The translations under genes were made by a program, and so were the position numbers. Below, one piece after another: positions 17,985 through 25,597 of a stretch of DNA of 25,597 bases (its first letter is position 1; each line of letters begins with the position of its first letter). The stretch is from positions 1 through 25,597 of the forward strand of contig JBDUBI010000082.1 in assembly GCA_040004225.1 (NCBI GenBank), read 5' to 3'. Below the pieces are notes generated by a model. That model saw nothing but the letters and a program-made list of their open reading frames with translations. It did not search any database and had not been told where the DNA came from. The stretch is from JALYUA01 sp040004225. GTDB taxonomy: Bacteria > Acidobacteriota > Thermoanaerobaculia > UBA5066 > Gp7-AA6.

Positions 17985-19540
17985 CGGCCCTCCCGGGGCG
18001 CCGCGGTACGAAGAGCGAGACGCGTCGCCGGAAGCGCATCCGCGAGCTCGCCGGCCAGCATTCCGCTGTCTCCGAAGGTCTCCGCGAGAAGGTCTCCGGC
18101 CGCTCCGTGCAGATAGACGGCGGCGATCGCCGCGTCCTCCGCGTCGAGACCGGCGGCCAGAAGCGCTCCGACCGCCCCGGCCAGGACGTCGCCCGAACCG
18201 GGGGCGGAGAGGAGAGGGTTGCCCGTCGGGTTGACCGTCACGCGCCCCGCGGGGTTCGCCGTCAGCGTCCCTTCCCCCTTGAGGACGACGATCGATCGGC
18301 TCTCCTTCGCCAGAAGAGTGACGGCCCCGAGACGGTCGCCCTGCACCTGCCGCGCGGTCCGCGAAAGCAGGCGGCCGGCCTCACCCGGATGGGGCGTCAG
18401 GACCGTCGCGGCCCTCCGGCGGGAGAAGGCCTCGGGGCGGCCGGAGAAGGCGTTCAGCGCATCGGCGTCGCAGACGAGCGGCAGCCGAGTCCCGAGAAGA
18501 GCGGACAGCACGGCGCGCACCCCCTCGCTTTCCGAGAGGCCGGGGCCGACGACCGCGGCGTCGAAACCGGCGAGCGCCGCCAGAAGGACCTCCGCCGCTT
18601 CGGGCCCGAGAGTCCCGTCGCGCTCCGGGAGGGCTCGCGTCATCGACTCGGGAACCCCCGACACCGCGACGCTTTCGATCGAGTCCGGGCAGAAGATCGT
18701 GACCAGGCCCGCTCCCGATCGGAGAGCCCCGCGCGCCGCCAGGATCGCCGCGCCCGCTTTGCCCCGCGAACCGGCAATGATGGCGAGGCGGCCGAAGTCC
18801 GCTTTGTTCGACCCGGGCGGCCGTGCCGGAAGAAGGCGGGCGACGTCACGATGCTCGACGATGCGAACGCGGCTCTTCTGCCGCTCGAGCGCCGCTTCCG
18901 GGATCCCGATGTCCCGGACGACGACGTGGCCGCACCGCCCCCGCGCGGGGGGAAGCACGTGACAGAACTTCGGAGCCCCGAACGCGACCGTGGAGACCGC
19001 CTGGATCGATTTGCCCGGAGGCTCGCCGGAATCCGACGACAGACCCGAGGGGACGTCGGCCGACAGGACGGGACGGCCGGCACGGGCCACCTCGGCGATC
19101 ACGCGAGCGGCGCGGCCGCGAGGCGCGCGGGAAAGTCCCGTCCCGAAAAGAGCATCGAGGACGCCATCGCAATGCTGCAGGGATTCCCGGAGCCTGTTCC
19201 AGCCGCCGCGGGACACGAGGGAGGCGATCTCGAGGCCGGCCTCTTCCGCGAGAACGCAGTTCCGGGCGGCGGGACCTCGATATTCCGCGGGAGGATTCAT
19301 CGTGAACAGGGTGGCCGACACGCCGCCGGCCGCCAGGAGCCGTCCGGCCGCGAGACCGTCGCCCCCGTTGTTTCCGGGCCCGCAGACGACCACCACGCGG
19401 CGCCAGTCCGGGAACCGGGCGCCGATCTCGGTCACGAGAGCCGACGCGGCGTTTTCCATCAGCTCGAGGGCGGGAATGCCGGCTCGCATCGCGGCGGCAT
19501 CGGCGGCGCGCATCTGCCGGGCATTTACGACCGGAATCAT
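17981..19540 (-). CDS. nnr: Bifunctional NAD(P)HX epimerase / ADP-dependent NAD(P)HX dehydratase
   Basis: A 519-residue repair enzyme that restores hydrated, damaged NADH and NADPH. The N-terminal YjeF_N domain (about 1-215) epimerises R- to S-NAD(P)HX and carries GPGNNGGDG (54-62) and ADVPSGL. The C-terminal ribokinase-like domain (about 225-510) dehydrates S-NAD(P)HX at the cost of ADP and carries TPHPGEAGRL and GSGDVLAGAVGALL. Both catalytic halves look complete. The frame is open 74 codons further upstream, but MIPVVNARQM is the family start. The ATG overlaps the upstream stop as ATGA, with GGCGGAG before it. Its stop overlaps the tsaE start. Confidence 0.95.
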   Translation of the reverse strand: MIPVVNARQMRAADAAAMRAGIPALELMENAASALVTEIGARFPDWRRVVVVCGPGNNGGDGLAAGRLLAAGGVSATLFTMNPPAEYRGPAARNCVLAEEAGLEIASLVSRGGWNRLRESLQHCDGVLDALFGTGLSRAPRGRAARVIAEVARAGRPVLSADVPSGLSSDSGEPPGKSIQAVSTVAFGAPKFCHVLPPARGRCGHVVVRDIGIPEAALERQKSRVRIVEHRDVARLLPARPPGSNKADFGRLAIIAGSRGKAGAAILAARGALRSGAGLVTIFCPDSIESVAVSGVPESMTRALPERDGTLGPEAAEVLLAALAGFDAAVVGPGLSESEGVRAVLSALLGTRLPLVCDADALNAFSGRPEAFSRRRAATVLTPHPGEAGRLLSRTARQVQGDRLGAVTLLAKESRSIVVLKGEGTLTANPAGRVTVNPTGNPLLSAPGSGDVLAGAVGALLAAGLDAEDAAIAAVYLHGAAGDLLAETFGDSGMLAGELADALPATRLALRTAAPREGR

Positions 19541-20217
19541 GGAAGCTCCGCCAGGGCCCGCGCCGTGGCCGCCGGAAAGTCGGGGGATTGCGGATCCCGC
19601 GCGGAGAGATCCCGCCGCAGCCTGTCGAGATCGTCGGGACGGTCCACGTCGTAGCCGGAGGGAAGCATCGAAAGTTCGACGCCGCAAGCCGCGAGCCGGA
19701 GGCGCGTGGTCTCGAGGACCGCGTCCGTCGACCAGGGAATCTCCCGCAGCGCCTCCTCCCACGGAGAGTCGGCGGAGAACGCGATCGCGCAGTAGCCTCC
19801 GTCTTCGGCGGGGATGGCGGCGGCCCCGCCGGAGGCGACGCGGTCGAGGGCGTCCGCGACCGTTTGACGGAAAAGGGCGGGATGGTCCGACCCCACGGCG
19901 ACAGCCGCCGGCGCCCCGAGCGCGAACTCACGGGAGAATGCCGCCGCGAGCCTCTCGCCGAGGCCTCCGGCGTGTTGCGACTCCCGGCGCCAGGGGGCCG
20001 GGAAAAGCGCGGCCAGCTCCGGAGCGTCGCGATCGGGCTCAGCGGCGAGAACAGGCTCCCACGCCGGGAACGCCCCGTAGAGCCGGGCAGCATCTTCCAG
20101 AAACGCGCGGTAGAGCCGCAGGGCGCCTTCGTTGGTCAGTCGGGGGGCAAGCCGCGTCTTGACGCGTCCGGCGACAGGGACACGCGCGAAGAGGACGAGG
20201 GACGGCCGAGCCCGCAT
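19537..20217 (-). CDS. DUF2064 / TIGR04282-type glycosyltransferase-like protein
   Basis: A 226-residue nucleotide-sugar-transferase-like protein. The N-terminal FARVPVAGRVKTRLAP (10-25) is the family's nucleotide-binding start. SDHP (110-113, a DxD-like metal site) and EDGGYCAIAF (138-147) follow. Members are often annotated as glycosyltransferase A-type or MobA-like; the substrate is unknown. Its ATGA overlap with the nnr gene suggests cotranscription rather than a shared pathway. No SD is visible before the ATG. A TACGAT box sits so that transcription would begin at or next to the start codon, so translation may be leaderless (see findings). Confidence 0.9.
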   Translation of the reverse strand: MRARPSLVLFARVPVAGRVKTRLAPRLTNEGALRLYRAFLEDAARLYGAFPAWEPVLAAEPDRDAPELAALFPAPWRRESQHAGGLGERLAAAFSREFALGAPAAVAVGSDHPALFRQTVADALDRVASGGAAAIPAEDGGYCAIAFSADSPWEEALREIPWSTDAVLETTRLRLAACGVELSMLPSGYDVDRPDDLDRLRRDLSARDPQSPDFPAATARALAELP

Positions 20218-20393
20218 GGCCGTATCGTAACGGGAGAGATCGAGCTCGGGAAGCGGTCCGCAGGCACAGGCCCGCGGGACCGGGCGGACGCCCCGGATGG
20301 CATCGCCGCCGCCACCGGGCGGGAGCGGGAGGGGCGGGATAAACCGCGAAGAGTCGAGCGATCCGCGCGACCGGCCGGCGGAAGGCCCCGCGC

Positions 20394-22088
20394 CTAGTGG
20401 GTTTTGGGCTTGTCTTCCTTTTTCGCCTCTTTCGGCAGCAGAGAAACAAACAGGTTTTTCTGAAAATACGAGGTCGCCCCGGTGCTTCCGTCCCGCACCG
20501 CAATCGCGATCCGCTGGCTGCCGGGCCCGACGGTCATCGTGAAGTCGTAGAACCAGTCTTTTCCCTGCGCCGCCGTGAGGTCCTTCGACGGGACCGCCAC
20601 CGGCTGCCGCTGGATCGCGAGGTCCGACTGCTTCTCGGCCGCGTCGCGCGCAATGACGTACACGAAGAACGCCCCCTCGTAGCGGTCGCCGGTCGGAAGC
20701 AGGCCGAGCTTGCCGATGGGAATCGCAATCCGCACGGGAATCGCGAAATTCTCGTCGTTGTAGGGCTTCTGCGCGCCGAGTGTCACGTGGATCCCGAGCG
20801 GGTTGTCGTCGCGGGGATAGAAGAGACTCGCCTGGACGGCCTCGGCGGCCAGCGTCTCGGGAGTTTTCTCCAGAAACGTCTTGCGAAAGCGCGTCCGCAT
20901 CCCTTTGCGTTTCACATTGACGGTGATCGAGTGCGGGCGATCCACCGCCGATCGCGAGGTTCGATATCCGAGCGAATAGAAGCTCGAGAAATCCTTCCCG
21001 AGCTCGTTCAAGCTGTTCTCCCAGCTGTTCGTGTTGATCGACGCCATCCCTCCGGTCTGCTCGGCCAGCATCTGGAGGGGCGCCTGGGAGTTCTGACGCA
21101 TGAGGAAATCGCTCGGGCGTGTCTGGAAGCTGCGGTTCTCCGCCGTGATCATTTCGTCGACGGTCAGCCCCGAGGCGTCGAGGGCCCAGATCGTCACGCC
21201 CTGCGCGTTGGCGGCCTGGACGATGCCCGCGTACTTACCGCTCATGTCGAACTCGAACGCTTCCAGGGTCGACGCGCCCTGCTGGTACTTCTTCTGGACT
21301 GCGTCGAACAGCTCCATGCCCGCGGTGGACGGCAGTCCTTCGGACACGTAAACGAGCACCTTTCGCCCCTTGACCCCCGCCAGAGCGTTCAAGGTGTTCT
21401 TTAAGGCGTCGACGTCGAACTCGAGATCGTTTCGCAGGGAGCGCGCGTACTGCCGGGCGATCTGGGTGGCTTCGTCGGGTGAGCGGGACTCGTCGATCCG
21501 GTGGAGGCTGTCGCGCCGCTCCCCCGCCGTGGACGTCCCCCCGCCCGTCTCCCGCTCGATGTCCTCGAGGGCGGCCAGGATCTCCGTCGGGTCGGCGGTG
21601 AACTTGCGCTTCACCTTGAGCGAACGGTTGAAGGTGATCACTTCCGCCTCCGCGCGCGGCCCCACGTTCTTCGAGACGAAGTCCTTCAACTTTCCGAACA
21701 TCCGGTTGCGGTTCTGAGGGGAGATGTTCAGGTTGTCGATGTAGAGGATAAAGCGGGCCTTGATCTCCTGGGGAAAGTCACCGCGCGCCTCGACCGTCTC
21801 GAGCGGCTCGCTCTTTCCGTCTCCGAATGTGACCTTCCCGCCCCCCACGGCATAGAAGTTCTCGACCGCCTGCGGCACTCCGTCCTGGAACACCTCGAAA
21901 TCGTTCTTGGTCAGATCGGTCACGCGGTTGCCCTTGGAATCGGTGACCACGACTTCGACGTTGCTGATGTGGACTTCGACCCGCTCGCCGACAGGAGGCA
22001 TCGGCGCTGGTGCGGAAGACGGCTTAGAAGCCTGCGCCAGCGCGACTGTCGCTCCGAGCAGCCCGACGAGGGCGAAAGGTATCTTCAA
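20394..22088 (-). CDS. Secreted VWA-domain protein (VWFA-related Acidobacterial type)
   Basis: A 564-residue exported protein. A signal peptide (1-19, ending ALAQA) and a Pro/Ala-rich linker precede a strand-rich segment, VEVVVTDSKGNRVTDLTKNDFEVFQDG (44-70), which is the hallmark of the Acidobacterial VWFA family TIGR03436. A von Willebrand A fold follows (about 112-330). Its metal-site loop reads DNLNIS instead of DxSxS, so classic MIDAS binding is uncertain. A further beta-rich C-terminal region completes the protein. These proteins are abundant in Acidobacteriota and presumed to be extracellular or periplasmic adhesion or scaffold proteins, with function unproven. The start is TTG, strongly supported by AGGAGG 5 nt upstream. 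It is divergent from the TonB cluster. Confidence 0.88.
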   Translation of the reverse strand: MKIPFALVGLLGATVALAQASKPSSAPAPMPPVGERVEVHISNVEVVVTDSKGNRVTDLTKNDFEVFQDGVPQAVENFYAVGGGKVTFGDGKSEPLETVEARGDFPQEIKARFILYIDNLNISPQNRNRMFGKLKDFVSKNVGPRAEAEVITFNRSLKVKRKFTADPTEILAALEDIERETGGGTSTAGERRDSLHRIDESRSPDEATQIARQYARSLRNDLEFDVDALKNTLNALAGVKGRKVLVYVSEGLPSTAGMELFDAVQKKYQQGASTLEAFEFDMSGKYAGIVQAANAQGVTIWALDASGLTVDEMITAENRSFQTRPSDFLMRQNSQAPLQMLAEQTGGMASINTNSWENSLNELGKDFSSFYSLGYRTSRSAVDRPHSITVNVKRKGMRTRFRKTFLEKTPETLAAEAVQASLFYPRDDNPLGIHVTLGAQKPYNDENFAIPVRIAIPIGKLGLLPTGDRYEGAFFVYVIARDAAEKQSDLAIQRQPVAVPSKDLTAAQGKDWFYDFTMTVGPGSQRIAIAVRDGSTGATSYFQKNLFVSLLPKEAKKEDKPKTH

Positions 22089-22186
22089 ATGAGCCTCCTG
22101 CGGGACGACAAGCGCCCGCGCTTGCGCGATTATTCCCCGCCGGGGCGCTCTTCGCCCGTCCGGGCCAGGGGCTCAAAAAAACGATG

Positions 22187-22215
22187 TTGCTTTGTCCCGG
22201 GGAATTCAACAGAAT
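22187..22215 (+). promoter_or_regulatory. Possible promoter of the TPR-TonB-Exb operon
   Basis: TTGCTT (22187-22192) and CAGAAT (22210-22215) are separated by 17 nt. The match is moderate. The box overlaps a GAATTC-AACA-GAATTC inverted repeat (22202-22217) that could serve as an operator. The leader downstream contains three GAAAAG motifs (22256, 22266, 22277). Confidence 0.35.
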
Positions 22216-22307
22216 TCGCCTCTCCGGAAGGTCCCCCGGGGCTCCGGAAAGCGTTGAAAAGCCATGAAAAGAGCATGAAAAGAGATAGAGCAGAGGAGCA
22301 TCCCAGA

Positions 22308-23144
22308 ATGCCAAGTCGACGTTTTCGCTCCGCCGCGGCCGCTCTTCTGCTCCTGGCGACGGTTGCTTTCGCGGGATGCAAGAAGATCGAGGCCCGGCAG
22401 GAAGTCAAGCGAGGCAACGAGGCTTTCAAGAGCGGCAACTACCCCTCGGCCCTGGCGAGCTACGAAAACGCCTCTCGCCTCGACCCGTCCCAGACGAAGC
22501 TCCAGAAGAGCATCGGGCTCGCCTACATGGCGATGTACCAGCCCGGTTCCAAACACCCGAAGGACCTCGACTTCGCCGCCAAGGCGATCGAGAACCTGAA
22601 GACGTACCTGGCGGCGCACCCCGAGGACAAGCGGGCGAACGAGTTCCTGGTCTCGATGTATCTCTCGACAGACCGGTACGACGACGCCATCGCCTTCTAC
22701 AAGCAGCGGCTGCAGACCACCCCGAACGACACCAAGGCCATCCAGTCCCTCGCGGCGATGTACTTCAAGAAGGGGGACTTCAAGCAGGGATTCGAGTGGC
22801 TGAACAAGCGGACGGCCTTGGAGCCCGACAACGCGGAGGCGTACGTGATGATCGGGGTCCAGGCGTGGGACCGGTCGTACCACTACCCGGACATCGACCC
22901 GGCCACCCGCACGCAGATCGTCGACACGGGGCTCCACGCTGTCGAGAAGGCGCTCCAGCTGAAGCCCGACTATTTCGACGCGCTGACTTACATCAACCTC
23001 CTCTATCGCGAGAAGGCGAAGGTCGAAACGGACCCCGCCAAGCAGCAGGAAGACATCGCGGCGGCTGACCGTTACCGGCAACAGGCACTCGAATTGCGTA
23101 AGAAGGCTGCTGCCACCACGCCGACGCCGGAACCGGCGAAGTAG
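22308..23144 (+). CDS. TPR-repeat lipoprotein
   Basis: A 278-residue protein. The signal peptide ends in the lipobox FAGC, with Cys24 as the lipidated residue and no Asp at +2, so outer-membrane sorting is likely if Lol rules apply. The rest is tetratricopeptide-like helical repeats (about 30-250: RGNEAFKSGNYPSALASYENA, ANEFLVSMYLSTDRYDDAIAFY, AIQSLAAMYFKKGDFKQGFEW, AEAYVMIGVQAW). It ends in a Pro/Thr-rich tail. The ATG is chosen because AGAGGAG (22292-22298) lies 9 nt upstream. It precedes tonB by 31 nt and is probably cotranscribed. A scaffold role linked to TonB-dependent uptake is inferred only from position. Confidence 0.9.
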   Translation: MPSRRFRSAAAALLLLATVAFAGCKKIEARQEVKRGNEAFKSGNYPSALASYENASRLDPSQTKLQKSIGLAYMAMYQPGSKHPKDLDFAAKAIENLKTYLAAHPEDKRANEFLVSMYLSTDRYDDAIAFYKQRLQTTPNDTKAIQSLAAMYFKKGDFKQGFEWLNKRTALEPDNAEAYVMIGVQAWDRSYHYPDIDPATRTQIVDTGLHAVEKALQLKPDYFDALTYINLLYREKAKVETDPAKQQEDIAAADRYRQQALELRKKAAATTPTPEPAK

Positions 23145-23175
23145 ATCCGGTGTCCTGCCAGTCGGGAGGAGAGAC

Positions 23176-23907
23176 ATGTTCGAAGATGTTCTGATCGAAT
23201 CGGGCAACCGCAGCGGCGGGGCGAAGACGGCGCTGACTCTGCCCGTTTCAGTCGCGATTCACGCGGTGGTGATCGGACTCATCGTGGGCGCGTCGATCTG
23301 GTTCGTTGACGACGTTCCGGAACCTCCGATCCCCGTCACCTTCTATGCCGCAGCTCCCCCGCCCCCGCCTCCTCCTCCGGCCGCGCCGAAGGCCGCCCCG
23401 AAGGCGGTCGAAGTCCAGAAACAGGTGCCAGTCCGCTCCGCGGAGATGGTGCAGCCGACCATCATCCCCGAGAAGATTCCGGTCGCTCCCTCCGCGCCCG
23501 AGGCGCCCTCCACCGGCGGCGTCGAGGGGGGTGTGGAAGGCGGCGTCGAGGGAGGCGTCCCGGGCGGTGTCCTTGGAGGTGTCGTCGGCGGGACGGGGGG
23601 CGCGGGCGGCGGCGACGAGCCGCTGCGCGTCGGCGGCGAGGTCAAGGCGCCTTCGCTTCAGAGCAAAATAGAGCCCACGTACCCGGAGGCGGCCCGCAAG
23701 GCCCGTATGGAGGGTGTGGTCATCTTAGAAGCGATCATCACCGCCAGCGGCAGCGTCGAAGAGGTCAAGGTGCTGAAATCGGTCAATCCTCTGCTCGACG
23801 CTTCGGCCGTCCGGGCCGTTTCGGGTTGGAAATACAAGCCCGCCACCTTAAACGGCAGAGCCGTCCGCGTTTACCTGACCGTGACCGTCACCTTCAACTT
23901 GCACTAG
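23176..23907 (+). CDS. TonB-family energy transducer
   Basis: A 243-residue protein. One N-terminal membrane helix (about 20-44) has the conserved His29 that couples to ExbB/ExbD in TonB. It is followed by a Pro-rich segment (61-68, eight prolines), a linker, a Gly-rich GGVEGG-type repeat region (113-147), and a C-terminal TonB domain (about 160-243). The C-terminal domain carries the typical PTYPEAARKARMEGVVILEA and SGWKYKPA. It transmits proton-motive force from the inner membrane to TonB-dependent outer-membrane receptors. The SD GGGAGGAGAG precedes the ATG. The GGV repeat replaces much of the usual Pro-Lys/Glu rod. No receptor gene is in the window. Confidence 0.95.
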   Translation: MFEDVLIESGNRSGGAKTALTLPVSVAIHAVVIGLIVGASIWFVDDVPEPPIPVTFYAAAPPPPPPPPAAPKAAPKAVEVQKQVPVRSAEMVQPTIIPEKIPVAPSAPEAPSTGGVEGGVEGGVEGGVPGGVLGGVVGGTGGAGGGDEPLRVGGEVKAPSLQSKIEPTYPEAARKARMEGVVILEAIITASGSVEEVKVLKSVNPLLDASAVRAVSGWKYKPATLNGRAVRVYLTVTVTFNLH

Positions 23908-23967
23908 GATTGCAGATCGTCGTCGCGAGCTGCCGGATAAAGATTACCGAATGACAAGGAGAGCTTC

Positions 23968-24663
23968 ATGAGTTTTGATCCCGTCACTCTCTGGCAAACG
24001 ATGACACCGCTCGCGAAGGGGGTGAGCATTCTGCTCATCCTCATGTCGGTCTACTCATTGACCGTCGCGGTCGAGCGATTCATCTACTACAACAAGGCCA
24101 AGAAGCAGTCGCTCGCGTTCGCGCGCCTGGTGACCGGGTTCTTGAAGAACGACAAGCTCCAGGAGGCGATCGACTCGTCGAAGAAGTTCAAGAACAGCCA
24201 CCTCGCGCGCGTGGTCTCCGCGGGACTCTACGAGTTCCACAACGACATGGCTTCCGGCGCCACGAACATTCAGGGGCACGACCCGATCGAAGCGGCCGAG
24301 CGGGCCATCGAGCGGGAAACTTTGGTCACGACCGCCGACATGAAGAAGGGCCTCTCCGGCCTCGCGACGATCGGCACGACTGCGCCCTTCATCGGCCTCT
24401 TCGGCACGGTCATCGGAATCATCAACGCCTTCCGCGGAATGGCGCTGACGGGCTCCGGAGGCATCGCGGCGGTTTCGACCGGAATCGCGGAAGCGCTGGT
24501 CACGACAGCCCTGGGACTCTTCGTCGCGATCCCGGCGGTCTGGCTCTTCAACATCTTCATGAACAAGATCGAGCGATTCCAGGTCGAAATGTCCAATTCC
24601 GCGTCGGAGCTTCTCGATTACTTCATCAAGCGCCGCGGAGCGCAGGCTCAGCGCACGGCTTAG
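23968..24663 (+). CDS. exbB: MotA/TolQ/ExbB-family proton channel protein
   Basis: A 231-residue inner-membrane protein with three predicted helices (about 17-40, 128-152, 168-195). The conserved GLATIGTTAPFIGLFGTVIGIINAFRGMA block (119-147) lines the proton path in ExbB/TolQ. The conserved pore Thr residues and the later ALVTTALGLFVAIPAVW helix are present. It forms a pentamer around ExbD and powers TonB. AAGGAGAG precedes the ATG. Next to tonB and two exbD-like genes, ExbB is the best name, but TolQ cannot be excluded by sequence alone. Confidence 0.93.
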   Translation: MSFDPVTLWQTMTPLAKGVSILLILMSVYSLTVAVERFIYYNKAKKQSLAFARLVTGFLKNDKLQEAIDSSKKFKNSHLARVVSAGLYEFHNDMASGATNIQGHDPIEAAERAIERETLVTTADMKKGLSGLATIGTTAPFIGLFGTVIGIINAFRGMALTGSGGIAAVSTGIAEALVTTALGLFVAIPAVWLFNIFMNKIERFQVEMSNSASELLDYFIKRRGAQAQRTA

Positions 24664-24687
24664 ACACACTTTCCCCGGAGGTATCCG

Positions 24688-25152
24688 ATGGGCGTGGGAG
24701 GCGGCGGCGTCCGCAACAAAATTCAAAGCGACATCAACGTCACACCGCTGGTGGACGTCTGTCTCGTGCTTCTGATCATCTTCATGGTCGTCACGCCGCT
24801 CCTTCAAAACGGGATCAGCGTGCAGCTGCCGGAAACCCGGAATCCCGACAAGAAACCGGAGGGCGACAAACAGAAGGTGGTCACGGTCAGCTTCGCGTCA
24901 CCCCCGGCGTATTACCTTTCCGAGAAAAACCCGATGGGAAAAGTCGAGTTCCAGAAGACGCTCGAAGAGATGTACCAGCGGGCCCCGCAGACGGACCTCG
25001 TGATCAAGGCCGACCAGCGGCTGAAATACGGCGAGGTCAAGGAAGTGATGCGGATCACCAAGGACGCCGGGTTCCAGAACGTCGGCCTGATCACCCAGAA
25101 GAAGGCGGAGGGCATGCCGCAGCCCGGCGCGGCCGCCCCGGCCTCGAAGTAG
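24688..25152 (+). CDS. exbD: ExbD/TolR-family protein (first copy)
   Basis: A 154-residue protein. A short cytoplasmic Gly-rich start (MGVGGGGV) precedes one membrane helix. That helix holds the essential Asp in TPLVDVCLVLLIIFMVV, which carries the proton in ExbD/TolR. A periplasmic domain follows (about 45-140), then a Pro/Ala-rich tail. The periplasmic part is longer than in the second copy and has an insertion around NPDKKPEGDKQK. GGAGG precedes the ATG, 24 nt after the exbB stop. It is followed 30 nt later by a second exbD-like gene. Confidence 0.93.
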   Translation: MGVGGGGVRNKIQSDINVTPLVDVCLVLLIIFMVVTPLLQNGISVQLPETRNPDKKPEGDKQKVVTVSFASPPAYYLSEKNPMGKVEFQKTLEEMYQRAPQTDLVIKADQRLKYGEVKEVMRITKDAGFQNVGLITQKKAEGMPQPGAAAPASK

Positions 25153-25182
25153 CTTTCAAAGAAACCGAAGGAGATCCGTCAC

Positions 25183-25597
25183 ATGTCAATGGCAGCGGGA
25201 GGCTCGAACGACTACAAGAGCGACATCAACATCACCCCGCTCGTGGACGTCGTTCTCGTCCTTCTCATCATCTTCATGGTCATCACGCCCCTCCTCCAGA
25301 TGGGGTACGACGTGAAGGTGCCCCCCAAGGCGCCGCCGACCAACATCGCGGACATCCCTCCCGACCAGCTGGTCGTCTCGCTGATGCCAAACAACAAGAT
25401 CTTCCTGAACAAGCAGGAGCTGACGGCGCAGCAGCTCGCCACCCAGCTCGCCGACAACCTCAAGAATCGGCGCGACAAGACCGTTTTCTTCTCGGCGGAC
25501 GACTCGGTTGCCTACGGCGACGTGGCGACGCTGATGGACGTCGTGCGGAACGCTGGCGCGAACAACCTCGGCATCGTCCTCGAAACCGTCCCCGTCC
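25183..25597 (+). CDS. exbD: ExbD/TolR-family protein (second copy, 3' end outside window)
   Basis: The open frame runs off the right edge without a stop, after about 138 codons. It has the same architecture as the gene before it: a cytoplasmic start MSMAAGGSNDYKSDINI, the helix with the essential Asp in TPLVDVVLVLLIIFMVI, and a periplasmic domain. The latter includes KVPPKAPPTNIADIPPDQLVVSL and VFFSADDSVAYGDVATLMDVVRNAG. It is not a recent duplicate, because the periplasmic part differs strongly from the first copy. AAGGAGA (25167-25173) supports the ATG. The end of the gene and anything beyond cannot be seen. Confidence 0.92.
   Translation, partial: MSMAAGGSNDYKSDINITPLVDVVLVLLIIFMVITPLLQMGYDVKVPPKAPPTNIADIPPDQLVVSLMPNNKIFLNKQELTAQQLATQLADNLKNRRDKTVFFSADDSVAYGDVATLMDVVRNAGANNLGIVLETVPV

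Noticed and set aside
18107..19654. 515-codon + strand frame opposite the nnr gene
   Set aside because: It is antisense to a complete bifunctional enzyme with both active sites recognisable; no motif of its own.
23512..23617. Glycine-rich DNA repeat as a possible CRISPR-like or tandem-repeat locus
   Set aside because: It is coding, in frame, within the TonB linker, with short imperfect units.

Overview
The window is a GC-rich, densely packed bacterial chromosome segment of 25.6 kb. It carries about 21 protein genes (the last one cut by the right edge) and one tRNA. I see no rRNA, CRISPR array, transposase, integrase or phage gene. The best lineage clue is the secreted VWA protein at 20394-22088, which matches the layout of the 'VWFA-related Acidobacterial domain' family. 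It lies next to a TonB/ExbB/ExbD/ExbD cluster, and a CarD regulator is also present. I infer a diderm of the phylum Acidobacteriota (moderate confidence). No rRNA is present to confirm this.

Region 1 (1-7374, + strand): a 5' intergenic stretch with a REP-like inverted repeat, then a YifB/ComM-type AAA+ ATPase, a membrane-anchored M23 peptidase with a complete active site, the translocase motor SecA, and IMP dehydrogenase. The IMP dehydrogenase start overlaps the secA stop.

Region 2 (7413-10433, - strand): a compact operon of TPR protein, tiny YHS-like membrane protein and RarA, followed upstream by carD. carD has a near-consensus sigma-70 promoter and a hairpin terminator. A + strand tRNA-Leu(CAA) with encoded CCA stands alone at 10675-10760.

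Region 3 (10808-15998, - strand): a DUF1003 membrane protein, then a likely operon read right to left. Its order is L-asparaginase (AnsA-like family), an exported rhodanese-like protein without the catalytic Cys, a UbiD-family decarboxylase, and a strongly degenerate NtrC-like regulator. That regulator has lost the phospho-acceptor Asp, Walker A, Walker B and the sigma-54-contacting segment, and it keeps a Fis-type DNA-binding end. It is the most unusual gene here.

Region 4 (16139-17520, + strand): a periplasmic TlpA-like thioredoxin, then a small outer-membrane beta-barrel gene. Between them lies a structured 218-nt spacer holding a diverged 21-bp direct repeat with a 72-bp period.

Region 5 (17517-22088, - strand): a four-nucleotide-overlap operon of a DUF2064 glycosyltransferase-like gene, NAD(P)HX epimerase/dehydratase, and TsaE. 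Upstream is the VWA secreted protein. TsaE and the beta-barrel gene converge and share the tetranucleotide CTAG as both stop codons.

Region 6 (22308-25597, + strand): TPR lipoprotein, TonB with a GGV-rich linker, ExbB/TolQ-type proton channel, and two ExbD/TolR-type proteins in series. This is a complete energy-transducing module for the outer membrane, divergent from the VWA gene.

Most of the content is housekeeping. I do not see a complete novel defence or mobile system. The items most worth a second look are the pseudo-NtrC regulator, the Cys-less rhodanese in the same operon, the repeat-bearing spacer before the beta-barrel gene, and the duplicated ExbD module.
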